This document shows, one piece after another, positions 16,087 through 24,642 of a stretch of DNA of 52,672 nucleotides (positions are counted from its first letter, which is position 1; every line of letters starts with the position of its first letter). Source of the DNA: Streptomyces sp. T39. GTDB lineage: Bacteria > Actinomycetota > Actinomycetes > Streptomycetales > Streptomycetaceae. Where the stretch lies: the NCBI RefSeq assembly GCF_008042045.1, contig NZ_RDBP01000029.1, forward strand, positions 88,034 through 140,705, read 5' to 3'. Made by a program: the position numbers and the translations under genes. Below the pieces are notes generated by a model. It worked only from the letters and a program-made list of their open reading frames with translations. It searched no databases and was not told where the DNA came from.

Positions 16087-18099
16087 TCAGCGTGCCTCCG
16101 CCGCCCCGGTGAGATGCCGCTGCATCCAGTCCGCGGCGGTGCGGCGGAACAGCCGGCGGGTGTGGCCGTGCCGGAAGTCGTGTCCCTCGTCGGGGAGGAC
16201 GAGCAGTTCGGCGGCGAGACCGCGCTGCTTGGCCGCGCGGACGATCTGGCGGGACTCCTGGGGCGGCACGTTGGTGTCGTGTTCGCCGTGCACGGCCAGC
16301 AGCGGCACGCGCAGGGCGTCGACGCGGCTCATGGGTGACAGGGCGCGCAGCAGTTCGCGGTCGCGTTCGGGATGGCCGTACTTGTGCGCGGCGGACTCGG
16401 CGAGCCACGGTTCGGTGCCCTCGAAGAAGGTCCCCAGGTCGGACATGCCGCAGACCGTGATGCCGGTGCGGAAGAGGTCGGGGTGGTGGACGAGGGACGC
16501 CAGGGTGAGGTAGCCGCCGTAGGAGTGGCCCATGACCGCGAGCCGGGTGGGGTCGGCGAGGCCGCTGGTGACGGCATGTGCCGCGCAGTCGGCGACGTCG
16601 TCGATCGCGGCGAAGCGTCCGGTGCCGAGGTCGGCGTCGACGAACGACCGGCCCCAGCCGGAGGATCCGCGCACGTCGGGGGCGAAGACGTCGAGGCCGC
16701 GGCCGAGCAGTTCGTGGTAGAGCGGGTCGAAGACCGGACGCTCCTGTTCCTCCGGTCCCCCGTGCAGGTGGACGACGCAGGGCGCCGGGTCGCCGGGCCC
16801 GCGGCCGGGGGCGCGGTAGTACCAGCCGCCGAGCCGCAGCCCGTCGCGGGCGGTCGGCCGCTGCGCGGTGGGCCGGACCGGCGGGCGGCCGGGCGGGACG
16901 GTGTCCTCGTCGCGGGAGGACCAGGGGGTGCGGGCGGGCGGTGCCGCGGGCGGCACCAGCCAGATCCCCGGCCGCCGCTGGGACCCGGAGAGCGCCAGCA
17001 GCATCCCCGACGGTCCGGCCGGGGCGACCCGGGTGACCACCTCGTGCTCCAGCGCGATCGGACGGGCGGGGCCGTCGCCGTCCAGCGCGAGCGTCTCCAG
17101 TTCCCCGGCGCCGGCGGCGTTCCAGGACACGGCCGCGCGCCCGTCGTCGGGGAACGCCAGCAGGTCCATGTCGGAGCCCTCGCGCTCGGCCGCGACGGAC
17201 AGGCCGGCGGGTTCTCCGTGCTCGTCCAGGCCGAGGGCCATCAGGGCCGCGAACTCGCGGTCGTGGTCGCTGCGCAGCCACGCGGTGCGCCCGTCGGCCG
17301 AGAACCGGCCGATCCAGGGGTCGCCGTCGGCGGCGGCCAGCGTGCACGTCGCCCTGCGGTCGGCGGTGTGCCAGACCACGGCGCGGCGTCGCCCGCGCGG
17401 GCCGCGCCGCAGCAGGGCGAGCCGGCCGTCCGGGGTCAGGTCGCAGACGCGCAGGGTGGCCGCCTCCTGCTCCGTCGCCAGCAGGACGGGCGAGCGCGCA
17501 CCGTCCGGGTCGACGAGATAGGCGCTCAGCACTCCGGCCGGCGCGCCGCCGGGGTGCCGGGCGCGGCTCTGCGCCGCGTGCGCGTCGTCCAGCAGCACGG
17601 CGGTGCCGTCGCGGTGCGTCCAGGCCTCGTCGGCCCGGGCCCCCGCCGCTTCGGCGGGGGCCGCGTCGCCCACGGGCTCGGCGACGGTGACGGCGAGGGC
17701 AGCACCGTCGCGGGTCCAGCACCCCAGGTGGGCCGAGCTCCCGGGGACGGCCCCGGCCACCACCCGCCGGCCCGAGCCGTCGGGGCGGACGCACAGCACC
17801 CGGGTGTGTCCGCTGCCGCCCGGTGCGACGGTGTAGGCGATCCAGCGGCCGTCCGGCGACCACGACACCTCGGTGACCGGCTCCGGGTTCGTGTCGAGGA
17901 GCCGCGCCTCCCCCGCGTCGGGCGGTCCGGCCCACAGCTGGGGGACGCCGCCGCGGTCGCAGATGAAGGCCACCTGCCGGCCGAGCGGGTCGGCGGACGG
18001 GTACCAGCAGCCGTGGGCCGCCGCCGACGGCGTGTCCCGGCCGCCCGCCGTGTCGGCGAGCAGCTCGGGTACGGGGGCCCCGGACGCGCCCGGGGTCAT
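16087..18099 (-). CDS. S9 prolyl-oligopeptidase-family peptidase
   Basis: The 670-residue protein has an N-terminal beta-propeller (WSPDGRWIAYTV-type repeats over about 20-400) and a C-terminal alpha/beta hydrolase domain. The catalytic triad is visible: Ser in GHSYGGY near 525, Asp in HGEHDTN near 608 and His in DEGHDF near 640. No signal peptide is present, so it should be a cytoplasmic aminopeptidase or acylaminoacyl-type peptidase. Its ATG overlaps the stop of the amidotransferase (ATGA, 18096-18099), so the two are translationally coupled and probably act in one pathway, for instance turnover of the amidated peptide or dipeptide. Confidence 0.9.
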   Translation of the reverse strand: MTPGASGAPVPELLADTAGGRDTPSAAAHGCWYPSADPLGRQVAFICDRGGVPQLWAGPPDAGEARLLDTNPEPVTEVSWSPDGRWIAYTVAPGGSGHTRVLCVRPDGSGRRVVAGAVPGSSAHLGCWTRDGAALAVTVAEPVGDAAPAEAAGARADEAWTHRDGTAVLLDDAHAAQSRARHPGGAPAGVLSAYLVDPDGARSPVLLATEQEAATLRVCDLTPDGRLALLRRGPRGRRRAVVWHTADRRATCTLAAADGDPWIGRFSADGRTAWLRSDHDREFAALMALGLDEHGEPAGLSVAAEREGSDMDLLAFPDDGRAAVSWNAAGAGELETLALDGDGPARPIALEHEVVTRVAPAGPSGMLLALSGSQRRPGIWLVPPAAPPARTPWSSRDEDTVPPGRPPVRPTAQRPTARDGLRLGGWYYRAPGRGPGDPAPCVVHLHGGPEEQERPVFDPLYHELLGRGLDVFAPDVRGSSGWGRSFVDADLGTGRFAAIDDVADCAAHAVTSGLADPTRLAVMGHSYGGYLTLASLVHHPDLFRTGITVCGMSDLGTFFEGTEPWLAESAAHKYGHPERDRELLRALSPMSRVDALRVPLLAVHGEHDTNVPPQESRQIVRAAKQRGLAAELLVLPDEGHDFRHGHTRRLFRRTAADWMQRHLTGAAEAR

Positions 18100-19880
18100 C
18101 GGATCCCGTGCGTCTGGAGCCACATCTCCAGCAGCGCCACCTGCCACAGGGCGTTCTGGCCGCGGTGGGTGCGGTGGTCGTCGGGCCGGCTGAGCAGGCC
18201 GGCGACGAAGTCCTCCCGGTAGATGCCCCGGGCCCGTGCCTCCGGTGCGGCCATCGCCTCCTTGACCCGGGTCAGCACCGGGCCCGCCATACGCCGGATG
18301 GCGGGCACCGGGAAGTAGCCCTTGGGCCGGTCGACGACGCTGCGGGGCAGGACGGTGCGTCCCGCCTCCTTGAGGACCCCCTTGCCGCCGTGCGCCAGCT
18401 TGAGTTCGGGCGGACAGGCGGCGGCCAGTTCCACCAGTTCGTGGTCGAGGAACGGCACCCGGGCCTCCAGGCCCCAGTCCATGGCCATGTTGTCGACGCG
18501 CTTGACCGGGTCGTCGACGAGCATGACGTGGGTGTCGAGCCGCAGGGCGGCGTCCAGGGCGGTCTCCGCGCCGGGCGCGGCCATGTGGTCCTCGACGAAG
18601 GCGCCCGAGGCGTCGTGGCCCGGCAGCACTCCGGGGCGCACGATGCGGGCGAGGTCCGCGTGCGGCCGGTCGAAGTAGACCTCGGCGTACCGCCGCGGCT
18701 CCTGCTCGCGGGTCGCGTCGGCCATCGCGGGGTACCAGCCGTAGCCGGCGAACACCTCGTCGGCGCCCTGGCCGCTCTGGACGACGCTGACCTCCTTGGC
18801 GACGCGCTCGGAGAGCAGGTGGAAGGCGACCACGTCGTGGCTGGTCATGGGCTCGCTCATCGCGGCGACGGCGCCGTCGAGGGCCGTCGAGACCCGGTCG
18901 GACGGCACCATCAGCTGGTGGTGGTCGGTGTCGTAGTGTCTCGCCACCAGGTCGGACCAGCGGAACTCGTCGCCTTCCTCGCCGCCCTCGGAGTCGAAGC
19001 CGACGCTGAAGGTCGCCAGGTCGCGCTGCCCCTCCTCGGCGAGGAGGGCGACGATCAGGCTGGAGTCCAGGCCGCCCGAGAGCAGCACACCGACGGGGAC
19101 GTCCGCCACCATCCGGCGGCGCACGGCGGTGCGCAGCGCGTCCAGCACCGCGTCGCGCCAGTCGTCGGCGTCCATGCCCGCGTGTTCGGGGCGCCGCGTG
19201 TAGGACGGCTGCCAGTAGACGTGGTCGCGGTGGGTGCCGTCCGGCTCGACGACACGGACGGTCGCCGGGGGCAGCTTGCGGACGCCGTTGAGCACGGTCC
19301 GCGGGGCGGCCACGGTGGACTGCCAGCTCAGGTACTGGTGCAGGGCCACCGGGTCGAGCGAGGTGTCCACACCCCCGGCGGCGAGCAGGGCCGGGAGAGT
19401 GGAGGCGAACCGCAGACGGCCGGGGCTCTGTGCGAGGTAGAGCGGCTTGATGCCGAGACGGTCGCGGACGAGGACCACCCGCCCGGTGTCGCTCTCGACG
19501 ATGACGATCGCGAACATGCCGATGAGGTGGTCCACGAAGTCCGTGCCCCAGTGCCGGTAGGCCTTGAGGACGACCTCGGTGTCCGAGGTGGTGGTGAAGC
19601 GGTGGCCCAGGCTCCGCAGTTCCTCGCGGAGCTCGCGGTAGTTGTAGACGCAGCCGTTGAAGACGCCCGTCAGCCCGTTCTCGGAGTCGGTCATGGGCTG
19701 GCCGCCGCGCTCCGACAAGTCGATGATCTTGAGGCGGCGGTGGCCGAGTGCGACCGGCCCCTGCGACCACATGCCCCGGCCGTCGGGACCGCGGGGCGCG
19801 AGGCGGTCCGTCATCCGCTCGACCGCCGCCAGGTCCGGACGTCCACCGTCGTAGCGGATCTCACCGCTCAGGCCGCACAT
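18096..19880 (-). CDS. Asparagine-synthase-type amidotransferase, N-acetylglutaminylglutamine amidotransferase group
   Basis: The 594-residue protein starts with the Cys2 nucleophile (MCGLSGEIRYDGGRPDL), has a class II glutaminase domain (RGPDG, GHRRLKIIDLS, NGCVYNYRELR) and an ATP-PPi synthetase domain (LLSGGLDSS near 270, SGQGADEVFAGYGWYP). The opening and the segment MLVDDPVKRVDNMAMDWGLEARVPFLDHE resemble the AsnO-like enzymes that make the osmolyte N-acetylglutaminylglutamine amide. The usual partner synthetase (ngg, GNAT plus ATP-grasp) is not seen next to it; an S9 peptidase is coupled instead. ATG 19880 has AAAGGG upstream. The family call is firm; the exact substrate is inferred. Confidence 0.85.
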   Translation of the reverse strand: MCGLSGEIRYDGGRPDLAAVERMTDRLAPRGPDGRGMWSQGPVALGHRRLKIIDLSERGGQPMTDSENGLTGVFNGCVYNYRELREELRSLGHRFTTTSDTEVVLKAYRHWGTDFVDHLIGMFAIVIVESDTGRVVLVRDRLGIKPLYLAQSPGRLRFASTLPALLAAGGVDTSLDPVALHQYLSWQSTVAAPRTVLNGVRKLPPATVRVVEPDGTHRDHVYWQPSYTRRPEHAGMDADDWRDAVLDALRTAVRRRMVADVPVGVLLSGGLDSSLIVALLAEEGQRDLATFSVGFDSEGGEEGDEFRWSDLVARHYDTDHHQLMVPSDRVSTALDGAVAAMSEPMTSHDVVAFHLLSERVAKEVSVVQSGQGADEVFAGYGWYPAMADATREQEPRRYAEVYFDRPHADLARIVRPGVLPGHDASGAFVEDHMAAPGAETALDAALRLDTHVMLVDDPVKRVDNMAMDWGLEARVPFLDHELVELAAACPPELKLAHGGKGVLKEAGRTVLPRSVVDRPKGYFPVPAIRRMAGPVLTRVKEAMAAPEARARGIYREDFVAGLLSRPDDHRTHRGQNALWQVALLEMWLQTHGIR

Positions 19881-20106
19881 GGTCCACCCTTTCCGTCACC
19901 GGTCGACTGTGTGAGGGGCGTCGTGCCCGGCCTCCCGGGGGAAGTGCCGGGGCGACGCCGTCGGGCCCGCTGCCGCGGAACCCGTGCGCCGACCGGGCGC
20001 CCCGCACGGCCTCGGTCCGGCCGGTGGGACGGGGCGTCCTCCTTCGGAGTGCCCGGATCGGTTCGTTCCACGCCCGGGCGGGGGGAGCCGGGCGCGGTGT
20101 GCCCGG

Positions 20107-20328
20107 TCACGGGCGGTCGTCCGGGCCGGGCGTCGTCCAGGAGTCCTTCCTGGCCGCGGCGGGTCCGGTCTGGTCGGTCGTGGCGGGTCGCGGCGCGGGG
20201 TCCTTGCGCTGGGCGGCACGGCGGCTGCCGAGCCAGAACGCGCCGAGCAGAAGGACGACGACGGCGACACCGACGATGAGGAGGAGCGACGCGGAGCCGC
20301 CGGCTGCGAGAGAAGTGGATGCGATCAT
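20107..20328 (-). CDS. DUF6479-like small membrane protein
   Basis: The 73-residue protein has one membrane segment near the N-terminus (SLLLIVGVAVVVLLLGAFWLGSRR) followed by a basic, proline-rich tail (RKDPAPRPATTDQTGPAAARK). This layout matches DUF6479, small single-pass proteins of unknown role in Streptomyces. The orientation should place the tail in the cytoplasm by the positive-inside rule. ATG 20328 lacks a strong ribosome site, so expression may be low or the start may differ. It is followed 226 bp downstream by the amidotransferase gene. Confidence 0.65.
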   Translation of the reverse strand: MIASTSLAAGGSASLLLIVGVAVVVLLLGAFWLGSRRAAQRKDPAPRPATTDQTGPAAARKDSWTTPGPDDRP

Positions 20329-20541
20329 GACTGCCGTCTACCCGGCATCGGCCCGCGCATTGCGGTCCGATGCCGGGCCGTGTGCACCGGGCCGCGGTGC
20401 CCGCCGCCCCGTAGGACGGCGAGGTGCCGGCGCCACCGCCCCCGCGGCCGCACCGGTGTCCCCGAGGGGCGGGGGCTGCCGGGAAGCCGGTGCGGGACGC
20501 ACGGCGGCGGGTGGGGCGGTCCGTCGGGGCCCGGCCGGCAC

Positions 20542-20800
20542 GGGCGACCGACGCCAGCACGGCAGCGGACCCGGCCGGGGTGGTGATGCCCGGCCGGCAC
20601 GGGCGACCGACGCCAGCACGGCAGCGGGCCCGGCCGGGGCGGGCGACCGGCACCAGCACGGCTGCGAACCCGGCCGACACGGGCGACCGACGCCGGCACG
20701 GCAGCGGACCCGGCCGGGGCGGGCGACCGGCACCAGCACGGCAGCGGACCCGGCCGACACGGGCGACCGACGCCGGCACGACAGCGGACCCGGCCGGGGC
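20542..20800. repeat. 40-bp tandem minisatellite with 80-bp higher-order period
   Basis: The unit starting GGGCGACCGACGCC recurs at 20601, 20641, 20681, 20721 and 20761, exactly 40 bp apart, with one more copy at 20542 offset by 59 bp through a 19-bp insert. Unit ends alternate between CCGGCCGGGGC and CCGGCCGACAC, giving an 80-bp superperiod. The period is not a multiple of three and stretches open on either strand look nothing like proteins. It fills most of the 568-bp gap (20329-20896) between DUF6479 and the STAS gene. Confidence 0.9.
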
Positions 20801-20841
20801 GGTGATGCCCGGCCGGGCCCGCGAGGTCCCGCTCGCCCGTA

Positions 20842-20891
20842 GCCGGCGGCGCGGATGCCCGTCGTGTGCGACGGGCATCCGCGCCGCCGGC
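20842..20891 (-). terminator. 22-bp perfect hairpin after the STAS gene
   Basis: Bases 20842-20863 are the exact reverse complement of 20870-20891, with a GTGTGC loop. It ends six bases after the STAS stop codon on the minus strand, so it is best read as that gene's terminator. Confidence 0.88.
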
Positions 20892-20896
20892 TCGTC

Positions 20897-21274
20897 TCAG
20901 GCGGCCTGCGCGGCGGGCGGTGCGGCGAGGCTCCCGCACGCCCGCTCCAGGCTGGGGTGGACGGGGATCGACGCCTCTCCCCCGCCGGTGAGGGCGAGAA
21001 GGCGCCTGATCTGGTCCGGCGGCGAGACCAGGACGAGGGTGCCGCCCCCGTCCACGACCGCGCGGCGGTGGAGCCGGAGCAGCGCGTTGAAGCCCGAGGA
21101 GTCGCAGAAGCCCACCTCGCTCAGGTCGAGGACGAGCGCCGTGCCCTTGCCGACGGCGTCCAGGCCCCGCCGGTAGAGCACCGGGGCGGTCTGGAGGTCG
21201 AGTTCGCCCCGCGCGGCGAGGACGACGCAGCCGTGGTCGTGCCGGACGAGGTCGATGCTGACGGAACTGTTCAT
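20897..21274 (-). CDS. STAS-domain anti-sigma factor antagonist
   Basis: The 125-residue single STAS domain shows the expected order: a first strand (SIDLVRHDHGCVVLAARGELD), a second strand (ALVLDLSEVGFCDSSGFNALLRL) and later helices. Ser in the CDSSGF motif near residue 60 is the expected phosphorylation site for an anti-sigma kinase. It should bind an anti-sigma factor when unphosphorylated and free a SigB-family sigma. The sigma gene at 9.5 kb and the PP2C phosphatase at 43.3 kb are possible partners, but no kinase is adjacent. ATG 21274 has AAGGG upstream. Confidence 0.88.
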   Translation of the reverse strand: MNSSVSIDLVRHDHGCVVLAARGELDLQTAPVLYRRGLDAVGKGTALVLDLSEVGFCDSSGFNALLRLHRRAVVDGGGTLVLVSPPDQIRRLLALTGGGEASIPVHPSLERACGSLAAPPAAQAA

Positions 21275-21358
21275 TCAAGGCCCTTCCGCCCGAGGTGAAG
21301 CGACACCGGTGTCCGCGCGCCCCGGCGTACGCCGGGGCACCGCTCGGCACTCGTCTAC

Positions 21359-21400
21359 CTCGGTCCTGGTGTTCTACGCCTCGGTCCTGGTGTTCTACGC
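21359..21400. repeat. 21-bp perfect tandem duplication
   Basis: CTCGGTCCTGGTGTTCTACGC occurs twice, back to back (21359-21379 and 21380-21400), in the 179-bp gap between the STAS gene and the next gene. It is probably a recent slippage duplication; no hairpin or promoter role is apparent. Confidence 0.9.
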
Positions 21401-21453
21401 CTGCGCGGGCGGCCCCGGTACCGGCGGCCCGGGTGCGCCTCGGTTCGCCGGCC

Positions 21454-21735
21454 TCAGCGCCGGTAGCGGGTCGGCGGGAACGGGTCGCGTTCCCCCCGGG
21501 TGGCCGCGGTGGTCATCTCGCCCGTGCCCACCTGGCGTTCGACCTCGGCCCGTGCCTCGCGGTACACGGTGTCGGACTCCTCCGGCGCCCGGGCGGGCAG
21601 CCCGGCCTCGCGCCGGTCCCGCAGCGTGCGGCGCTCCAGTTCCGCCTCGTCGGGCCGCCGTGGCAGGCCCCGGCCCTCGCCACCGCGCAGCGGGTCGCTC
21701 CCGACCTCGCGGTTGGACTTGTGGTGATGCGCCAT
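21454..21735 (-). CDS. Hypothetical small hydrophilic protein
   Basis: The 93-residue product is highly charged (many Arg, Glu, Asp), starts MAHHHKSNREVGSDP, and has no membrane segment, signal peptide or cysteine. A central segment, DEAELERRTLRDRREAG, could form a helix. ATG 21735 follows GAGGAGGCG, one of the best ribosome sites in this area, which is the main reason to accept it as a gene. I do not recognise a family. It is transcribed toward the STAS gene, but a 179-bp gap separates them. Confidence 0.6.
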   Translation of the reverse strand: MAHHHKSNREVGSDPLRGGEGRGLPRRPDEAELERRTLRDRREAGLPARAPEESDTVYREARAEVERQVGTGEMTTAATRGERDPFPPTRYRR

Positions 21736-22242
21736 GCGTCCGCCTCCTCACTGGGCGCCGGGCCACGCCCTGCGCGGGCATGGACGCGGCCGTGGCGCCG
21801 TCCGTCCGTCGTTCCATCGTGCGCCGCCACGGGTCCTGCCGCGCGGGCGCGGCCAGGGCCTGCGACGATGCGCCGGCGGGAGCGTCGCGCGGCGCCCACG
21901 GGAGCGGCTGCGCCGGGACGAGGTCACCGGAGCCCGCTCCGCCGCGTCGGCCGGTGACACCGCCGCCCGCACGGCGAGCCGGACGGGAGAACGCCGACGC
22001 ACCCCGTCAGCGGGCACGGGAGCGGGTCGAACAGGCCGGCCTCCGGATGTCCGCGGCTTGAGCAGCGGCTCGCCGCGTCGCGCGAGGAGTTCCGCTCCCG
22101 CGGCGCGGGCGTGGCGGGAGGGCCGGGCACGCCAGGCGGCGGGCCCCGTCCGTGGCAGGCCGACGTCGCGACGGCGTGGGCCGCCGGGCGGCCGCCCTTC
22201 CGACGGTGGGTGACGGCGGAGCGCGCGAGGCGGCGTGCCCGG
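21736..22242. other. Gene-free stretch of about 500 bp
   Basis: Several open frames cross this region on both strands, but all are Arg/Pro/Gly/Ala-rich with no ribosome site or family resemblance. I see no promoter, repeat or RNA structure other than the hairpin at its right end. It could hold the remains of a decayed gene. Confidence 0.5.
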
Positions 22243-22303
22243 GACGGCCCACGAGGAGGCTCCCGCGGCGCACAGCGCCGCGGGAGCCTCCTCGTGGGCC
22301 GTC
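22243..22303 (-). terminator. 28-bp perfect hairpin after DUF6328 gene
   Basis: Bases 22243-22270 are the exact reverse complement of 22276-22303 with a 5-nt CACAG loop, the longest perfect stem in the window outside the fold-back. It begins two bases after the DUF6328 stop codon on the minus strand. No T-tract follows. Confidence 0.88.
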
Positions 22304-22304
22304 G

Positions 22305-22853
22305 TCAGCGCGGGCGGCGGCCCGCCCTGCGGCGGATGCGGAGAGGGATGACGACCCAGCAGACGGCGAACCAGAACATGACGGTGGCGACGAGCGCCGT
22401 GGCCGCCGCGCCCGGCAGGACCACGTCGAGTATCAGCATGAGGGTGCAGCCGATGGTGAGGGCCAGCATCACCATGCCGCAGGCCATGAACCGCCCGGCC
22501 GCCTGGACGACTTCGTGCTTCATGCGCAGCCCGGACAGGATGCGGTGGATCGCCACGGGCGCTATCAGCGCCGCGGTCGACGAGGCGCCCAGCACGACCG
22601 TCGCCACGTACAACCCCTGGTCGAAGCCGTCCAGTTCGCGGAAGAGCGGGGTGAAGGCGACACTCAGCAGGAAGCCGAAGAGGATCTGCACACCGGTCTG
22701 CGCGACCCTGGTCTCCTGGAGGATCTCGTTCCAGCGGCGGTTCACCCGCTCGTGCGGGGTCTCCGGTTGCTCCCGGTCCGAACCGTCCGCGTCGTGGGGG
22801 CCGTTCGGCTCCGCGCGGTCGATCTCTCTGTCGGGGTGGTCGGTCATCGTCAT
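22305..22853 (-). CDS. DUF6328 family integral membrane protein
   Basis: The 182-residue protein has an acidic cytoplasmic head (about 1-50, ending with HERVNRRWNEILQETRVAQTG) and four membrane segments: VQILFGFLLSVAFTP, YVATVVLGASSTAALIAPV, MACGMVMLALTIGCTLMLIL and LVATVMFWFAVCWVVIPL. It ends in a basic cluster. This is the DUF6328 pattern, of unknown function and common in actinobacteria. Start ATG 22853 is four bases after GGAGGAGG. It follows the FAD oxidase gene on the same strand with a 65-bp gap, so co-transcription is possible. Confidence 0.82.
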   Translation of the reverse strand: MTMTDHPDREIDRAEPNGPHDADGSDREQPETPHERVNRRWNEILQETRVAQTGVQILFGFLLSVAFTPLFRELDGFDQGLYVATVVLGASSTAALIAPVAIHRILSGLRMKHEVVQAAGRFMACGMVMLALTIGCTLMLILDVVLPGAAATALVATVMFWFAVCWVVIPLRIRRRAGRRPR

Positions 22854-22918
22854 GCGTCCTCCTCCAGGTGACTCTGCGGCTACCCGGCCGCCCGCCGGAT
22901 ACGCCCTCCGGCCTGCAG

Positions 22919-24574
22919 TCATCCCTGACTCCGCCGCCGGGCCGCGCCTCGCCGCCGTGCGGCGGCGGCCGGCGGATCGACGAGGACGCCGGGGTTGAGG
23001 ATGCCCCCGGGGTCGAGCGTCCCCTTCACCGCGCGGAGGGCCGCGGCGAACGGTTCGGGGCGCTGGCGGTCGTACCAGGGCCGGTGGTCGCGGCCGACCG
23101 CGTGGTGATGGGTGATGGTGGCGCCCGAGGCGATCAGCGCGTCGGATACCGCCGCCTTGATCTCGTCCCACTGCTCCACCGTCCTCCCCCATGTGCCGGA
23201 GGCGTACACGCCGAAGTAGGGTGCCGGGCCGTCGGGGTGGACATGGGTGAACCGGCAGGTGACGACGCCGGTGACACCGGCCCGGCGCATCGCGTCGCGG
23301 GCCGCGTCGTCCACGGCGGCGCGGACGGTGCCGAACCGGTCCCAGGTGCACGCGGTCTCGAAGGTCTCCACGATCATGCCCTGGGCCGCGAGCGCGTCGC
23401 GCTGGTACGGCATCCTGAGGAACGAGGAGCGCCAGGTGTCGGCCGCCGTGCCGGCCCGGGGGCGTTCGCCGCCGCCCTCGGTGAGGCGCACCGGTCCGGT
23501 CGGGGTCCCGCCGTGGTCGCGGCACAGCTCCAGGGCGCGTTCCGCCCGGGCGGTGACGGGGTGGTCCGCGGACTCGAAGCCGAGCACGAGGACGGCTGTC
23601 GGGGACCCGGCGTTGAGCTGCGCCTCCATGGGGTCCAGGAGGCGGCAGTTGGCGGGGTCGAGTCCGGACTGCGCCACAGCGCGCACCGCGTCCACGCCCT
23701 CCTCGTACCGGGCGAAGGCCACCGACGCGTCCGCCCGCAGGCGGGGGCGGTCCTGAAGGCGGACCCAGGCGCGGGTGATGACACCGAGGGTCCCCTCGGA
23801 ACCGAGGAACAGCCGGTCGGGGGACGGCCCGGCTCCCGAGGCGGGCAGCCTGCGGGACTCGACCGTGCCGGACGGGGTGACGACCCGGAGCGATTCGACG
23901 AGGTCGTCGATGTGGGTGAGCGTCGTCGCGAAGTGGCCTCCGGCCCGGGTGGCCAGCCAGCCGCCGAGGGTGGAGAACTGGAAGGACTGGGGGAAGAAGC
24001 GCAGGGTGAGGCCGTGCGGCCGCAGTTGCTCCTCCAACGCCGGGCCGAGGACACCGGCCTGGACGAGTGCGGCCCGGCTGGTGCGGTCGACCTCCAGGAC
24101 CCGGTTCATCGCGGTCAGGTCCAGGCTGACGACGCCCCTCCAGTCGCCGTCGATCCTCGGCTCGACGCCTCCCACCACCGAGGAGCCGCCCCCGAAGGGG
24201 ACGGCCGCGATGCCCGCGTCGCCGCACCAGTCGAGCACCTGCACGACCTCGGCCTCCGACGTGGGCCGCACGACGAGGTCGGGCACGTGCGGCAGCCTCC
24301 CCAGCAGCGCCCTGACCACATCGCGGAACGCCTGCCCGTGACTGTGCGCCAGCCGGTCCCGTATGCCGTCGCAGGCGAGCGGCGCCAGTGCCCGCGGCGC
24401 CCGGATCCTGCTCGGGCCCACGCCGAACGCCTCGACGGGCGGCGGCTCGTGCACGGTCAGGTCCGCGCCCGGCAGCAGTTCCGCGACCCGGCGGGTCAGC
24501 GCGTCGCGTTCCGCGCCGGTGACGGCGTCCTCGACGTTGCCCCATCCCCACCAGGAACGCGTCCCGCCTCGCAC
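22919..24574 (-). CDS. FAD-linked oxidase, alkylglycerone-phosphate synthase/glycolate oxidase type
   Basis: The 551-residue protein has the PCMH-type FAD-binding domain (VVRPTSEAEVVQVLDWC, PFGGGSSVVGGVEP, STLGGWLATRAGGHFATT, then LFLGSEGTLGVITRAWVRL) and a C-terminal cap with HHHAVGRDHRPW and PGGILNPGVL. The RSWWGWG start and QSFQFSTLGGW closely fit the AGPS-like group, which in bacteria also contains 2-hydroxyacid oxidases, so the substrate is uncertain. GTG 24574 has only a weak ribosome site. It is divergent from a TetR regulator, with a palindromic operator between them, so that regulator is its likely repressor. Confidence 0.85.
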   Translation of the reverse strand: MRGGTRSWWGWGNVEDAVTGAERDALTRRVAELLPGADLTVHEPPPVEAFGVGPSRIRAPRALAPLACDGIRDRLAHSHGQAFRDVVRALLGRLPHVPDLVVRPTSEAEVVQVLDWCGDAGIAAVPFGGGSSVVGGVEPRIDGDWRGVVSLDLTAMNRVLEVDRTSRAALVQAGVLGPALEEQLRPHGLTLRFFPQSFQFSTLGGWLATRAGGHFATTLTHIDDLVESLRVVTPSGTVESRRLPASGAGPSPDRLFLGSEGTLGVITRAWVRLQDRPRLRADASVAFARYEEGVDAVRAVAQSGLDPANCRLLDPMEAQLNAGSPTAVLVLGFESADHPVTARAERALELCRDHGGTPTGPVRLTEGGGERPRAGTAADTWRSSFLRMPYQRDALAAQGMIVETFETACTWDRFGTVRAAVDDAARDAMRRAGVTGVVTCRFTHVHPDGPAPYFGVYASGTWGRTVEQWDEIKAAVSDALIASGATITHHHAVGRDHRPWYDRQRPEPFAAALRAVKGTLDPGGILNPGVLVDPPAAAARRRGAARRRSQG

Positions 24575-24610
24575 GATCCGTCCACCACCGATCTGAACCA
24601 GGGGTAAATT

Positions 24611-24636
24611 ACCGATCGGTCAATCTGGCATAGGAT
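24611..24636. promoter_or_regulatory. Palindromic operator in the oxidase/TetR divergent promoter
   Basis: ACCGATCGGT (24611-24620) is a perfect 10-bp palindrome. On the minus strand it overlaps TTGACC, a good -35 for the oxidase. On the plus strand it lies just upstream of TAGGAT (24631-24636), a -10 placed six bases before the TetR start codon. This is the expected site for autorepression and for repression of the oxidase by the TetR protein. Confidence 0.65.
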
Positions 24637-24642
24637 GCCGCC

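Noticed and set aside
20542..20800. CRISPR array
   Set aside because: Units are contiguous 40-bp tandem copies without unique spacers, and no cas genes are present.
20329..20896. Coding sequence through the minisatellite on the minus strand
   Set aside because: The 40-bp period shifts frame each unit, and the product would be Arg/Pro/Ala low-complexity without a ribosome site.
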